Assembly (NCBI GenBank): GCA_946482515.1
Contig: CAMLRS010000007.1
Location: 124,001-188,000, forward strand
Source of the DNA: an uncultured Flavobacteriales bacterium
Lineage (GTDB): Bacteria > Bacteroidota > Bacteroidia > Flavobacteriales > Crocinitomicaceae
Direction: 5' to 3'
Length of the DNA: 64,000 nucleotides
Position 1 is the stretch's first letter, and each line of letters opens with the position of its first letter. Shown here one piece after another: positions 25,790 to 34,963 of this stretch. The notes beneath the pieces were generated by a model that saw only the letters and a program-made list of their open reading frames with translations, was not told where the DNA came from and ran no database searches. Position numbers and translations under genes: made by a program.

Positions 25790-26824
25790 ATGCCTCTTTC
25801 TGCAAGATTTACGATTCGTGACAAAGCAACGCCGGCGCTGCTGGAATTGCTTTCCCAAACCACCCTCGGCACCAATGGTGCCCGCTATCGCCACCTCGAT
25901 ACACCGGAACGCGTCCAGGAAGCTGATAATCCGTTGTTCCTTTCAGTTGAGCGCGACGGAAAAGTGCAGGGGAATGTGACCTTCTGCAAGCGTGGAAAAC
26001 GCTGGTACGTGCGCTATTTTGCCTTCTCGGGCCAGAAACAGGCTTCGGCCACAGGTCAGAATACCGAGAAAGGGAATTCGATGCTCAAGCAGAATATCGC
26101 CGATTTCTACGAAGAAGTGTTTGAGGGAAAATACGGCGATGCGCCGGAAGCGTTTTATGCCTTCATCGATCCGCGCAACGAGCGCAGTAAATGGATGGCC
26201 GAGCGTTTCGGTTTCCGTACTGAAGCACAATTGATGACACAGTCGTTTAGTCGCACCAAGCCGTGTGATAACAACGCTGTTCGTGTTATCACCGACCAAA
26301 AGCTTATTGATTCCTGCCTGGAAGACATCCGTGAGCACCATTCCTATTTTGCCGATACACAAGCCCGCCGACCGGTCTTTTATGGAATGTTCAACGAGCA
26401 GAACGAGCTGATCGCGTTTGCCAAGATCACCAAAGCGCATTGGGCGATCGAGCGATTGCCGGGAGATATGGGTGGTTTTTTGACGAAGATCATCCCGTTT
26501 GTTCCGGGTATGCGCCGCATCATCAAGCCGCGCGAACACCGTTTTCTTGTGCCCGAATCCGTTTGGGTGAAAAACCATGATCCGCGCACCCTTTCTACCT
26601 TTTTCGAAAGCATGCTTGCCAAGGAACAGCTCAATATGCTGTTGTGGTGGGTCGACAAGCGTGAACCGCTTTGGCGTGAGACCAAAAACGACGTCAAATG
26701 GGGCTTGCTCCACCAGCTCACAACCACGAATCCGGTAGATGTAGTGGTACTCCGCAAGAACTGCTGGGCGCTCGACGAGCTGAAGACCAAGCCGATCTTT
26801 GTGGCCGGATGGGACATGGTTTAA
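25790..26824 (+). CDS. Uncharacterised protein, possibly GNAT-like
   Basis: A 344-residue soluble protein starting 2 nt after the alcohol dehydrogenase stop, so translation is probably coupled. I do not recognise it firmly. The first half (RFTIRDKATPALLELL..., then a strand-rich stretch KVQGNVTFCKRGKRWYVRYFAF and AFYAFIDPRNERSKWMAERFGFR) resembles the GNAT acetyltransferase pattern, in which a residue after a Pro-Arg-Asn motif contacts the acceptor. The second half repeats a similar layout (VFYGMFNEQNELIAFAKI). This is suggestive of one or two GNAT-type folds, but no clear acetyl-CoA loop is seen. A bidirectional terminator follows. Confidence 0.5.
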   Translation: MPLSARFTIRDKATPALLELLSQTTLGTNGARYRHLDTPERVQEADNPLFLSVERDGKVQGNVTFCKRGKRWYVRYFAFSGQKQASATGQNTEKGNSMLKQNIADFYEEVFEGKYGDAPEAFYAFIDPRNERSKWMAERFGFRTEAQLMTQSFSRTKPCDNNAVRVITDQKLIDSCLEDIREHHSYFADTQARRPVFYGMFNEQNELIAFAKITKAHWAIERLPGDMGGFLTKIIPFVPGMRRIIKPREHRFLVPESVWVKNHDPRTLSTFFESMLAKEQLNMLLWWVDKREPLWRETKNDVKWGLLHQLTTTNPVDVVVLRKNCWALDELKTKPIFVAGWDMV

Positions 26825-26830
26825 ACAAAA

Positions 26831-26854
26831 AGGAGTCCGCTGTGGCGAACTCCC
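26831..26854. terminator. Bidirectional terminator
   Basis: GGAGT-c-CGC pairs with GCG-a-ACTCC around a TGTG loop, with an A run on the left and a T run on the right. It lies between convergent genes ending at 26824 and 26881. Confidence 0.75.
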
Positions 26855-26880
26855 TTTCATGCTTTTTCCAAACGGTACCT

Positions 26881-27177
26881 TTAAGCTCTTTTGAGTGCTT
26901 TTCCCTGCTTTACAGCCTGGGTGAACTCCTTCGCCGGTTTAAACTCGGGAATGACGTGCTCGGGAATCTGCACGGGGATGTTCTTTTTAATGTTGCGCCC
27001 AATTTTGGCGGCCCGCTTTTTAATAATAAAGCTTCCAAAGCCTCTCACGTAAACCGGTTCGCCTTCAGTGAGGGAGCTTTTGATCTCTTTAAAACAGGTT
27101 TCCAGTGTAGCCAGGACGTCTGTTTTTGAAATCCCGGTTTTTTCGGAAATGCGGGCAACCAGATCTGCCTTTCTCAT
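26881..27177 (-). CDS. HU/IHF-family DNA-binding protein
   Basis: A 98-residue nucleoid-associated protein. It has the standard HU layout: N-terminal helices MRKADLVARISEKTGISKTDVLATLETCFKEIKSSL, then the beta-arm region GEPVYVRGFGSFIIKKRAAKIGRN, where GFGSF is the core motif, and a basic tail EFKPAKEFTQAVK. It should bend DNA as a dimer. It is probably the general HU of this genome, but IHF-like or regulatory paralogues are common in Bacteroidota and cannot be excluded. Confidence 0.93.
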   Translation of the reverse strand: MRKADLVARISEKTGISKTDVLATLETCFKEIKSSLTEGEPVYVRGFGSFIIKKRAAKIGRNIKKNIPVQIPEHVIPEFKPAKEFTQAVKQGKALKRA

Positions 27178-27385
27178 ATTGGTGTGTTTTTGGATTAATT
27201 AGAGCGGCCTCCCGCATTTTTGAATGTGGTATACCGCTCATTCCCAAACTTACAATTTCCAATCTTCACAATCCTAGCGCGTTCGCTTAAACTTTGTTAA
27301 ATGACGGATGTATTTCAACTATTTACATCATTCTCACGCATTCGCGAATTTCTCGTTTCTTTGCCGGACCAAATTGCAGACCATG

Positions 27386-27862
27386 ATGAATGTAGTGCTG
27401 ATCGAGCCGGAAATCCCTAATAACACAGGAAGTATAGGCCGTTTGTGTGTCGGAACGGGCAGCCGTCTCCACCTGGTGCGACCTTATGGTTTCCAGATCA
27501 CGGATACTGCATTGAAGCGCGCTGGCCTCGACTACTGGGTCCACCTCGACCTGCACGAATACGATTCGGTGGAAGAATGGAAGAAGCAGATCACGGACCC
27601 TTCGCGGGTATTCCTGTTCAGCGCCCGCAGCGATCGTTCCTTTCTGACTGTTGATTACCAACCGGGCGACTGGCTGGTGTTTGGCCGCGAATCGGTAGGT
27701 CTTTCGCCCGAAGTACAGGCGCAATTCGAGAACCACCTCACCATTCCGACCACGGGATTGGTACGCAGCCACAATATCGCCAACGCCGTGACTTTCGCTT
27801 TGGGTGAATCGCTGCGGCAGATTAATGGGCCTGGTCTCGTCTCCCCCTTTGGAGGGGGATAA
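27386..27862 (+). CDS. trmL: tRNA (cytidine(34)-2'-O)-methyltransferase
   Basis: A 158-residue SPOUT-fold enzyme that methylates the wobble base of certain leucine tRNAs. It starts MNVVLIEPEIPNNTGSIGRL; the preceding ATG at 27383 would add one Met. The SAM-binding knot is formed by WLVFGRESVGLSPEV and LTIPTTGLVRSHNIANAV, both family signatures, followed by ALGESLRQI. The last residues (SPFGGG) and the stop codon come from an inserted inverted-repeat element (27839-27871), so the normal C terminus was probably replaced at its very end. A near -7 box TTTCTTTG is at 27356-27363. Confidence 0.9.
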   Translation: MNVVLIEPEIPNNTGSIGRLCVGTGSRLHLVRPYGFQITDTALKRAGLDYWVHLDLHEYDSVEEWKKQITDPSRVFLFSARSDRSFLTVDYQPGDWLVFGRESVGLSPEVQAQFENHLTIPTTGLVRSHNIANAVTFALGESLRQINGPGLVSPFGGG

Positions 27863-28008
27863 AGGGGGAGGACCCTAAGAATTTTGATCGGGAATCCTCC
27901 CGAATGCTCTACCCGGAAAAGTGAGATGATAAAGAAATTACATCGACTTGTCGATGGGTAATCTGGTGTGGAATTATCCTCCCCCTCGGTCCCCCTCCAA
28001 AGGGGAAG
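27839..28008. repeat. Inverted-repeat intergenic element, copy B
   Basis: Left arm 27839-27871 (GTCTCCCCCTTTGGAGGGGG and onward) and right arm 27978-28008 (starting CCTCCCCCTCGG, ending CCAAAGGGGAAG) are inverted copies around about 106 bases. It has the same design as the element at 17051-17134. The left arm overlaps the 3' end of trmL. Confidence 0.65.
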
Positions 28009-28014
28009 AAATAA

Positions 28015-28043
28015 AAATCCCCTCACCAAAGATGAAGGGATTT
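28015..28043 (-). terminator. Intrinsic terminator of nrdBA
   Basis: On the minus strand AAATCCC-t-TCA pairs with TGA-g-GGGATTT, followed by a T-rich tail. It lies 33 nt past the nrdA stop. Confidence 0.8.
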
Positions 28044-28075
28044 CGTATTTAGAATTATCAGACTTTATTCAAGTT

Positions 28076-30445
28076 CTACCCTGAACACATTTCGCATCCT
28101 TCCGGATCGTCGAGTGAGCAGGCGATAGCCGCTTGTTGTTCTTCGCGGGAAGTTTGATCCACAACTGCCGGGTTCTCTGTGATGGCTTTGTCGACGGTGA
28201 ATTTGATCGCGTCGGTTGCTGCCTTCGTGCGCAGGTAGTACATACCTGTTTTGAGACCTTTTTTCCAGCCGTAGAAGTGCATGGAAGTCAGCTTACCGAA
28301 GTTGGCGTTCTCCATGAAGATATTCAGCGACTGTGACTGGCAGATGTAAGCTCCGCGGTCGGCCGCCATATCGATAATGGCTTTTTGCGAAATCTCCCAA
28401 GCTGTTTTGTACAGGTCCTTGATGTATTGCGGGATCTCCTGGATGTTCTGAACGGAACCGTTGGAAGCCATCAGCTTCTGACGCATTTCTTTTGTCCAGA
28501 GGTTTTCCTTCACGAGGTCTTTCAGGAGGTGCTTGTTCACGATGATGAACTCACCGGACAATACACGACGGGTGTAGATGTTCGATGTGTATGGCTCGAA
28601 GCACTCGTTGTTTCCGAGGATTTGTGCCGTAGAAGCTGTTGGCATCGGAGCGAGCAGCAGGGAGTTGCGCACACCGTGTGTTTTCACTTCTTCTTTCAGC
28701 AGATCCCACTCCCAGCGGCTGCTTGGCGTAACGCCCCACATGTCGAACTGGAAGACACCTTTGGAAACCGGTGATCCTTCGAATGTTTCGTAAGGACCTT
28801 CTGCGATTGCCAGGTCTTTGGAAGCCGTCATGGAAGCGTAGTAGATCGTTTCGAAGATCTCGCTGTTGAGCTTACGCGCTTCGTCGGATTCGAATGGGAA
28901 ACGCAGCATGATGAAGGCATCGGCCAGACCCTGAACGCCGAGTCCGATCGGACGGTGACGCATGTTGGAACGACGCGCTTCTTCTACCGGGTAATAGTTC
29001 CCGTCGATGATGCGGTTCAGGTTCACCGTTGCCTGGTACGTTACTTCGAACAGCTTGTCGTGGTCGAATGAACCGTCTTCGGTAACGAATTTCGGTAAGG
29101 CGATAGATGCCAAGTTACATACGGCAACTTCGTCCGGCGCTGTGTATTCCATGATCTCCGTGCAGAGGTTGGACGATTTGATCGTTCCGAGGTTCTGCTG
29201 GTTGGATTTACCGTTTGCTGCGTCTTTGTAGAGCATGTATGGCGTTCCGGTCTCGATCTGGGATTCCAGGATCTTGAACCAGAGGTCTTGTGCTTTTACA
29301 GTTTTGCGACCGCGGTTTTCGGATTCGTATTGTGTGTACAATGCTTCGAATTCAGCTCCGTAAGTATCGGAAAGTCCCGGGCACTCGTGCGGACACATCA
29401 ATGTCCAGTCGCCGTTGTCTTCCACACGCTGCATGAACAGGTCCGGAATCCAGAGAGCGTAGAACAAATCGCGTGCACGCTGCTCTTCCTTACCGAAGTT
29501 CTTTTTCAGGTCGAGGAAGTCGAACACGTCTGCATGCCAAGGCTCGATGTAGATCGCGAACGATCCTTTGCGTTTACCACCACCCTGGTCAACGTAGCGG
29601 GCTGTGTCGTTGTATACACGCAGCATCGGCACGATTCCGTTGGATGTTCCGTTGGTTCCTTTGATGTAAGAACCGGTTGCGCGGATGTTGTGGATAGCGA
29701 GTCCGATTCCACCGGCTGACTGGGAAATCTGAGCGCAGGATTTCAAGGTGTCGTAAATACCCGGGATGCTGTCTTCCTTCATTGTCAACAGGAAACAGGA
29801 AGACATTTGCGGTTTCGGTGTACCTGCATTGAAAAGGGTTGGTGTGGCATGTGTGAACCAACCTTCTGACATCAGGTTATACGTTTTGATGGCGGCCTGC
29901 AGGTCATTTTTGTGGATACCTACGGCAACGCGCATGAGCATCTGCTGCGGGCGCTCGGCGATTTTCCCGTCGAGGCGCAACAGGTAGCTGCGGGTGAGGG
30001 TTTTGAACCCGAAATAGTCATAACGGAAATCGCGGTCGTAGATGATGCTGGAATCCAGCAGCTCACGGTTTTCCATGATCACTTCGTACACATCATCCGC
30101 CAGCAGGGAAGCACGTTGGCTGGTTTTCGGATCGATGTATTTGTACAGATCTTCCATCACATCGGAGAACGATTTCTTCGTTTCCTTGTGGAGGTTGGAC
30201 ACGGCGATACGCGATGCCAGGAGGGCATAATCCGGGTGATCGATCGTCTTGGCAGCGGCTACTTCCGCAGCAAGGTTATCGAGGTCGGTTGTGGAAACTC
30301 CATCGTAGAGTCCCTCAATCACTTTCATCGCCACTGCTTCTGGCGACACCAACGGGTCGAGCCCGTAGCACATCTTCACGATGCGCGCGGTGATTTTGTC
30401 GAATTTGACGGCTTCTTTTCGTCCGTCTCGTTTAATTACATACAT
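28076..30445 (-). CDS. nrdA: Ribonucleoside-diphosphate reductase, alpha subunit (class Ia)
   Basis: A 789-residue catalytic subunit that reduces ribonucleoside diphosphates. An N-terminal ATP-cone ([22 protein letters not shown]) allows allosteric activity control. The redox and radical residues are visible: Cys in [11 protein letters not shown], Asn, Cys and Glu in [11 protein letters not shown], and Cys in [13 protein letters not shown]. The C terminus ends in a Cys-x-x-Cys pair (GCEMCSG) that accepts electrons from thioredoxin or glutaredoxin. It follows nrdB after a 45-nt gap in the same transcript, with a terminator after the stop. No intein or frameshift is seen. Confidence 0.97.
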   Translation of the reverse strand: MYVIKRDGRKEAVKFDKITARIVKMCYGLDPLVSPEAVAMKVIEGLYDGVSTTDLDNLAAEVAAAKTIDHPDYALLASRIAVSNLHKETKKSFSDVMEDLYKYIDPKTSQRASLLADDVYEVIMENRELLDSSIIYDRDFRYDYFGFKTLTRSYLLRLDGKIAERPQQMLMRVAVGIHKNDLQAAIKTYNLMSEGWFTHATPTLFNAGTPKPQMSSCFLLTMKEDSIPGIYDTLKSCAQISQSAGGIGLAIHNIRATGSYIKGTNGTSNGIVPMLRVYNDTARYVDQGGGKRKGSFAIYIEPWHADVFDFLDLKKNFGKEEQRARDLFYALWIPDLFMQRVEDNGDWTLMCPHECPGLSDTYGAEFEALYTQYESENRGRKTVKAQDLWFKILESQIETGTPYMLYKDAANGKSNQQNLGTIKSSNLCTEIMEYTAPDEVAVCNLASIALPKFVTEDGSFDHDKLFEVTYQATVNLNRIIDGNYYPVEEARRSNMRHRPIGLGVQGLADAFIMLRFPFESDEARKLNSEIFETIYYASMTASKDLAIAEGPYETFEGSPVSKGVFQFDMWGVTPSSRWEWDLLKEEVKTHGVRNSLLLAPMPTASTAQILGNNECFEPYTSNIYTRRVLSGEFIIVNKHLLKDLVKENLWTKEMRQKLMASNGSVQNIQEIPQYIKDLYKTAWEISQKAIIDMAADRGAYICQSQSLNIFMENANFGKLTSMHFYGWKKGLKTGMYYLRTKAATDAIKFTVDKAITENPAVVDQTSREEQQAAIACSLDDPEGCEMCSG

Positions 30446-30490
30446 GCGCTTCCTGTTTAGTTATAGTTTTTGATCGTAATGGGTGCTGTT

Positions 30491-31468
30491 TTAGAAATCT
30501 TCATCTGTGCTGAAGGTCTGATTGTGTTCTTTTCCTGACATAACGCCGGCTTTCTGGTATTCGGCCACGCGCTTCTCGAAGAAGTTGGTTTTCCCCTGGA
30601 TGGAGATCATGTCCATGAAGTCGAACGGATTGACCGTGTTGAACACCTTTTCGTTGCCCAGCTCCACCAGCAGGCGGTCGGCTACGAATTCGATGTACTG
30701 CGACATCAGCTCGGCGTTCATTCCGATCAGGCGTACCGGAAGTGCATCCGTCACGAATTCCTTCTCGATGGCTACGGCATCCAGGATGATTTCTTTTACC
30801 TGCTCTTTCGGCAGCTGGTTCACCAGGTGGCGGGTGTAGAGCAGACAAGCGAAATCACAGTGCAGACCTTCGTCACGTGAGATCAGCTCGTTGGAGAACG
30901 TCAGTCCCGGCATAAGTCCACGTTTTTTCAGCCAGAAGATGGAGCAGAAGGAGCCGGAGAAGAAGATTCCTTCCACTGCAGCGAAGGCTACCAGACGCTC
31001 GGCGAAAGAACCGTTGTCGATCCAGCGCAGTGCCCAGTCGGCTTTCTTGCGCACGCAGTCGATCGTATCGAGTGCGTTGAACAAATGGTTCTTTTCCGCT
31101 GTGTCTTTGATATACGTGTCGATCAGCAGGGAATACGTTTCCGAGTGGATGTTTTCGATAGCAACCTGGAAACCGTAGAAGAATTTAGCCTCGGTGTACT
31201 GCACTTCAGCCAGAAAGTGCTCGGCGAGGTTTTCGTTTACGATACCATCAGATGCTGCGAAGAATGCCAGCACGTGTTTGATAAAATGGCGCTCATCGTC
31301 ATTCAGCTTCGATTCCCAGTCGAGCAAATCCGGAGACAGGTCAATTTCTTCTGCAGTCCAGAAACTGGCCTCTGCTTTTTTATAGAACGACCAAATGTCT
31401 TCGTGTTGGATCGGGAACAACACAAATCGGCTTTTGTTCTCTGCTAATATCGGTTCTGATTGTGCCAT
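30491..31468 (-). CDS. nrdB: Ribonucleoside-diphosphate reductase, beta subunit (class Ia)
   Basis: A 325-residue radical-generating di-iron subunit. The start at 31468 ([15 protein letters not shown]) is preferred; an in-frame Met eight residues upstream (MTLKKQVK) is the alternative. Iron ligands are seen in [13 protein letters not shown] and [13 protein letters not shown], the latter also holding the radical tyrosine seven residues after the Glu, and further Glu/His ligands occur in [12 protein letters not shown] and [11 protein letters not shown]. The gene lies upstream of nrdA, the reverse of the order in E. coli. The long region upstream contains DnaA-box-like sequences that may link expression to replication. 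Confidence 0.95.
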   Translation of the reverse strand: MAQSEPILAENKSRFVLFPIQHEDIWSFYKKAEASFWTAEEIDLSPDLLDWESKLNDDERHFIKHVLAFFAASDGIVNENLAEHFLAEVQYTEAKFFYGFQVAIENIHSETYSLLIDTYIKDTAEKNHLFNALDTIDCVRKKADWALRWIDNGSFAERLVAFAAVEGIFFSGSFCSIFWLKKRGLMPGLTFSNELISRDEGLHCDFACLLYTRHLVNQLPKEQVKEIILDAVAIEKEFVTDALPVRLIGMNAELMSQYIEFVADRLLVELGNEKVFNTVNPFDFMDMISIQGKTNFFEKRVAEYQKAGVMSGKEHNQTFSTDEDF

Positions 31469-31492
31469 TTTTACCTGTTTTTTTAAAGTCAA

Positions 31493-31902
31493 TAATTCCT
31501 AGTCCATGATTCCCGAAAAAACCACGGTTTACTATACAATTTACAAAATATTCTTGTTTCCCCGCTCCGACGCCGGGTGTTAATTCCGGCCGCCTGTTCA
31601 CATGATTGAGGCATACAAAAATTGTCAAAAATCTTTCCTCTCGCAATTAGAGATATTCACAATCGCAGGGTTTATCAACATTTCTTTTTCCGAAAAAATC
31701 GGAAAGCCTTTAGCTGGAACACTTAGCGGGTTTTTCAACACAGCTCGCAAAGATATTCACAGAAATTTCATCTGGGTTTGTCGAAGATTTAATACAGTTC
31801 GTCAACGACTTCTGAATGAACGATTTTGTTTAACTGTCCTATAAAGTTAATTGGTTTTTATCCTATCTTCGGGCCGGTGCGCCAGGAACTATTAACAGCC
31901 TG
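31493..31902. promoter_or_regulatory. Long intergenic region upstream of nrdB and comF with DnaA-box-like sites
   Basis: About 410 AT-rich bases without a convincing gene. DnaA-box-like sites (consensus TTATNCACA) occur at 31653-31661 (ATATTCACA), 31672-31680 (TTATCAACA), 31732-31740 (TTTTCAACA) and 31753-31761 (ATATTCACA, exactly 100 nt after the first). A small hairpin TTCCGA/TCGGAA lies at 31688-31704. A short open frame (31602-31844) has no family resemblance and is not called. The box TATCTTCG at 31864-31871 (7 of 8) may serve comF. Confidence 0.4.
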
Positions 31903-31941
31903 ATGTTGAATAGAACGCAGCGCCCGAAAACGGTAATTTCC

Positions 31942-32676
31942 ATGTCAAAAACCACTATTGATTTTAACAAATGGAAGCAGCGATTGAAGCGTCCGGCGGC
32001 TGATCTGCTCCACCTGTTCTACCCGAATTCCTGTTTGATCTGCGATACCGAAACGCCGCATGCCCCGCAGGCGATCTGCCCGGTTTGCCTTTCGGAGCTG
32101 CATTATACGTCTTTTGAGGCATACACCGAGCCAACGACGCTCGACCGTTTGTTCTGGGGACGCGTGCCGCTGGAGAAAACCTATGCGCTCCTGTATTTCA
32201 GCGATTCGGCTTCCACGCGGGCGATTCTGCATGCCCTGAAATACAAGGACAGGCCCGATACGGCGGAATATTTCGGTGAGCGTGTGGGCGAACAGGTGAA
32301 AAGTATGGAAGCTTTCCGCGACCTTGATGCGCTCGTTCCCGTTCCGCTGCACCCGAAGAAGGAATTCCTGCGTGGCTACAATCAAAGCCAGAAGCTGGCT
32401 GAAGGCATCGCTGCCCAAACCGGAACGACGATCGATACCGACCTGCTGAAACGGGTGGTGTTTACGGAAAGTCAGACGAAGAAAGGGAAAACATCGCGCT
32501 GGGAGAACATGCAGCAGCGTTTCCGGTCGCAGGAAACGAAGAAAGCGTATCGCCACATTGCCCTGGTCGATGATGTAGTAACAACAGGATCCACGGTCGA
32601 AACGTGTGTGCGGGTGCTGCAGGAAATTCTGCCCGGCACGAAGATCAGCGTGATCGCACTGGCCATGGCCAAGTGA
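31942..32676 (+). CDS. ComF-family phosphoribosyltransferase-like protein
   Basis: A 244-residue protein of the ComF/GntX type linked to DNA uptake and purine salvage-like folds. The start at 31942 (MSKTTIDFNK) is chosen; an in-frame ATG at 31903 would add 13 residues. The N-terminal zinc finger has Cys31 and Cys34 (CLIC) plus Cys46 and Cys49 (CPVC). The PRT core shows VPVPLHPKKEFLRGYNQSQKLA and the PRPP-binding loop IALVDDVVTTGST. In transformable bacteria ComF helps to bring single-stranded DNA inside; whether this organism is competent is unknown. Confidence 0.88.
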   Translation: MSKTTIDFNKWKQRLKRPAADLLHLFYPNSCLICDTETPHAPQAICPVCLSELHYTSFEAYTEPTTLDRLFWGRVPLEKTYALLYFSDSASTRAILHALKYKDRPDTAEYFGERVGEQVKSMEAFRDLDALVPVPLHPKKEFLRGYNQSQKLAEGIAAQTGTTIDTDLLKRVVFTESQTKKGKTSRWENMQQRFRSQETKKAYRHIALVDDVVTTGSTVETCVRVLQEILPGTKISVIALAMAK

Positions 32677-32732
32677 TAATGTCTCTAACTAAGCAACTAG
32701 TAACTTCCAACTCCCAACTTCAAACTTCCAAC

Positions 32733-32740
32733 TATCTTTG
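32733..32740 (+). promoter_or_regulatory. -7 promoter box of the TMTC-like gene
   Basis: TATCTTTG, a full match, lies 14 nt before the ATG at 32755. Confidence 0.55.
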
Positions 32741-32754
32741 AGCAAATTCTGTCT

Positions 32755-34719
32755 ATGTCGGCAAAGCACACGAAGCAACCTGTTAAAAAGACTACTACAA
32801 CGCCCAAAAAGCCGGTTCCGGTAGCTGAACCAATTTCCGGCACGGTGATCGCCAACAGAATGTTCTGGTTCCTGGTATTTGCGGCTTTCGTACTGTATGC
32901 CAATACGTTGGGACACGGGTTTGTGCTCGACGATATTGCTGTCGTTGAGAAGAATACGTTCGTTCAGCAGGGCTTTGGCGGCATCGATGACATCCTGACC
33001 ACTTATTACTGGGAAGGCTACTGGAGCTCGAATGCCGGGCTTTACCGTCCGCTTTCGCTGATCATGTTTGCGATAGAATGGGCTATCTCGCCCGACAATC
33101 CGTTGATTCATCATTTTGTCAATGTATTGCTGTACGCCCTTTCGATCGGTGTGTTGTTCCGCCTGTTGTGCCGGATATTTGAAGGCACTACGCTTTGGAT
33201 TGCGTTTTTCATCACGCTGCTGTTTGCGATCCATCCGATTCATACGGAGGTGGTGGCCAATATCAAAAGCCGGGACGAAATCCTGTGTTTTCTCTTTTTC
33301 CTGCTCACATTCCGTTACCTGCTCAAACATGAATCCTTATCGTGGAAGCAGGGATTGATCGCCGGCGGGTTGTTTTTGCTCTGTTTGCTTTCGAAGGAAG
33401 CCGGCATCCTGTTTTTACCGGTCATCGGGCTGTATTACTTCTTATTGAAGCGGGAAACGATTCTTCCGATCGTCAAACGACTTGCACCGCTGGCCATTGT
33501 CGCCGGATTATGGCTGTGCCTTCACCAGTATATCATCGCCACTTCTCCAACGGAGCGCATCACATACACCTACCTGGATAATTCCCTGGTGGCCTGCAGC
33601 GGAGGCGCGCAAGTGGCTACCGGCATAGGCATCTTCGGGCGCTATCTGTTGAAAACGCTGCTGCCGGCAGGAATGAGCTACGATTATTCCTACAACCAGA
33701 TTCCCTGCGAAACCTTCACTTCGCCGCTGGTTCTGGCCGTTCTGCTGATCGTTTTGCTGCTGATCTGGGCGGCGTTTAACTTCCGCAAGACGCATCCGGT
33801 GATTACGTTCGGTATTTTGTATTTCTTCCTTACCATGCTGCTGGTCACCAACGTGTTTACGCTGATCGGCGCCACGATGGGCGATCGTTTGCTCTATGCA
33901 CCGGTATTGGGGATTTGCATGATCGCGGTCTACGTACCGTATGCGTTTTTGAAGAGCTACCATCGTCCCGCTGCTTACATGGCGTTAGCAGTTGCTTTTG
34001 CGGGAGCGGTGTTCACCATCAACCGAAATGCAGACTGGGCTTCCAATACCACCTTGTTTACGGCAGATGTGGAAAAAGCGCCGAACAGTGCCCGCGTTCA
34101 TTTCAATCACGGAGTGGTGCTGATGGGCGCGCTGCCGGAAAACATCGACAGGCAACAATCGCAGCTGCCGGAAGTGATCGGTTGTTTTGAGCGGGCGCTG
34201 AAGATCGACCCGAAAGATGCCGGTTCGCACACCAACCTGGCGGTTTGCTACTACCGAATGAAGGAATACCGGAAATCGGCGGATCATTCCCGTGCTTCCA
34301 TTGCCGTTAATGCGGATGACATCCTGAATTACAACAACCTGGCAGATGCCTTGTTCAAGTTGGAACAATACGACAGTGCCATTGTCAATTACCGGAAAGT
34401 GATTACCGGCGGAAAAGCAACCGCTTCAACCTATAATTTCATGGGTGTTGCATTCTTCAATCAGCAAAAACACCCGGAGGCGGCCCAGACGTTTGAAAGC
34501 GGACTGAAGCAGTTCCCATCGAATACGGAGCTGATGATGAACCTGGCAAATACCTACGGAACGACGAAAAATTATCCGAAAGCATTGGAAGTACTGCACA
34601 AAGTCATCGGGTTGGAGCCGAACAATAAGCAGGCCTATTATTTCCTTGCGATGACTTATCAGAACCTGGGCGATTTCCCGAATGCCGATAAGTATTTCCA
34701 GTTGTACCAGTCGAAATAG
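32755..34719 (+). CDS. TMTC-like membrane protein with TPR tail
   Basis: A 654-residue protein. A basic cytoplasmic tail (about 1-30, rich in Lys and Thr) precedes roughly ten membrane helices (about 38-430) and a C-terminal TPR array (about 440-650, repeats such as DAGSHTNLAVCYYRMKEYRKSADH). The first loop has FVLDDIAVVEKN, where paired acids (DD) follow the first helix, as in GT-C glycosyltransferases, and HPIHTEVVANIKSRDEI resembles the TMTC/DUF1736 family of O-mannosyltransferases. It probably transfers a sugar from a lipid donor to an exported protein, but this is inference. Confidence 0.75.
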   Translation: MSAKHTKQPVKKTTTTPKKPVPVAEPISGTVIANRMFWFLVFAAFVLYANTLGHGFVLDDIAVVEKNTFVQQGFGGIDDILTTYYWEGYWSSNAGLYRPLSLIMFAIEWAISPDNPLIHHFVNVLLYALSIGVLFRLLCRIFEGTTLWIAFFITLLFAIHPIHTEVVANIKSRDEILCFLFFLLTFRYLLKHESLSWKQGLIAGGLFLLCLLSKEAGILFLPVIGLYYFLLKRETILPIVKRLAPLAIVAGLWLCLHQYIIATSPTERITYTYLDNSLVACSGGAQVATGIGIFGRYLLKTLLPAGMSYDYSYNQIPCETFTSPLVLAVLLIVLLLIWAAFNFRKTHPVITFGILYFFLTMLLVTNVFTLIGATMGDRLLYAPVLGICMIAVYVPYAFLKSYHRPAAYMALAVAFAGAVFTINRNADWASNTTLFTADVEKAPNSARVHFNHGVVLMGALPENIDRQQSQLPEVIGCFERALKIDPKDAGSHTNLAVCYYRMKEYRKSADHSRASIAVNADDILNYNNLADALFKLEQYDSAIVNYRKVITGGKATASTYNFMGVAFFNQQKHPEAAQTFESGLKQFPSNTELMMNLANTYGTTKNYPKALEVLHKVIGLEPNNKQAYYFLAMTYQNLGDFPNADKYFQLYQSK

Positions 34720-34743
34720 AGAATTAGCTGATCAATCAGTAAG

Positions 34744-34766
34744 ACTTTTGTGAGGACTACACAAAA
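34744..34766 (+). terminator. Hairpin after the TMTC-like gene
   Basis: CTTTTGTG pairs with CACAAAAG around AGGACTA, 25 nt after the stop. It is followed by more palindromes (34775-34812). Confidence 0.5.
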
Positions 34767-34774
34767 GACGCATA

Positions 34775-34882
34775 GCAATATTGCGTTATCGCAATAACGT
34801 AATATTACGTGTGACTTTTGATTTGGAGAATGGAATTCACTTATTCGGACTGGCTTTTGTGTAATCCCGATGCAATCGGGAT
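34775..34882. repeat. Cluster of small palindromes
   Basis: In about 110 bases: GCAATATTGC (10 bp), GTTAT-cgca-ATAAC, CGTAATATTACG (12 bp), and an 8-bp stem ATCCCGAT-gca-ATCGGGAT at 34864-34882. From memory the last is a palindrome type common between Bacteroidota genes. The role is unknown. Confidence 0.5.
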
Positions 34883-34951
34883 GCTTGGATAAAAACACAG
34901 CACATCAAATGACTCTTTTGGGCCTTTTGTGGTGAAAGGCTTAAACATAGC

Positions 34952-34959
34952 TACTTTTG
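34952..34959 (+). promoter_or_regulatory. -7 promoter box of the FAD oxidoreductase gene
   Basis: TACTTTTG, a full match, ends 4 nt before the ATG at 34964. TTTG at 34926-34929 lies 22 nt upstream as a possible -33 element. Confidence 0.65.
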
Positions 34960-34963
34960 ATCC

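Noticed and set aside
31543..31557. ACAAAATATTCTTGT as an NrdR box for nrdBA
   Set aside because: It is roughly palindromic, but the second box at the required spacing (about 31 nt) is missing.
31602..31844. 80-codon open frame in the gap before comF
   Set aside because: No promoter, no family resemblance, and it overlaps the DnaA-box-like cluster; coding is not supported.
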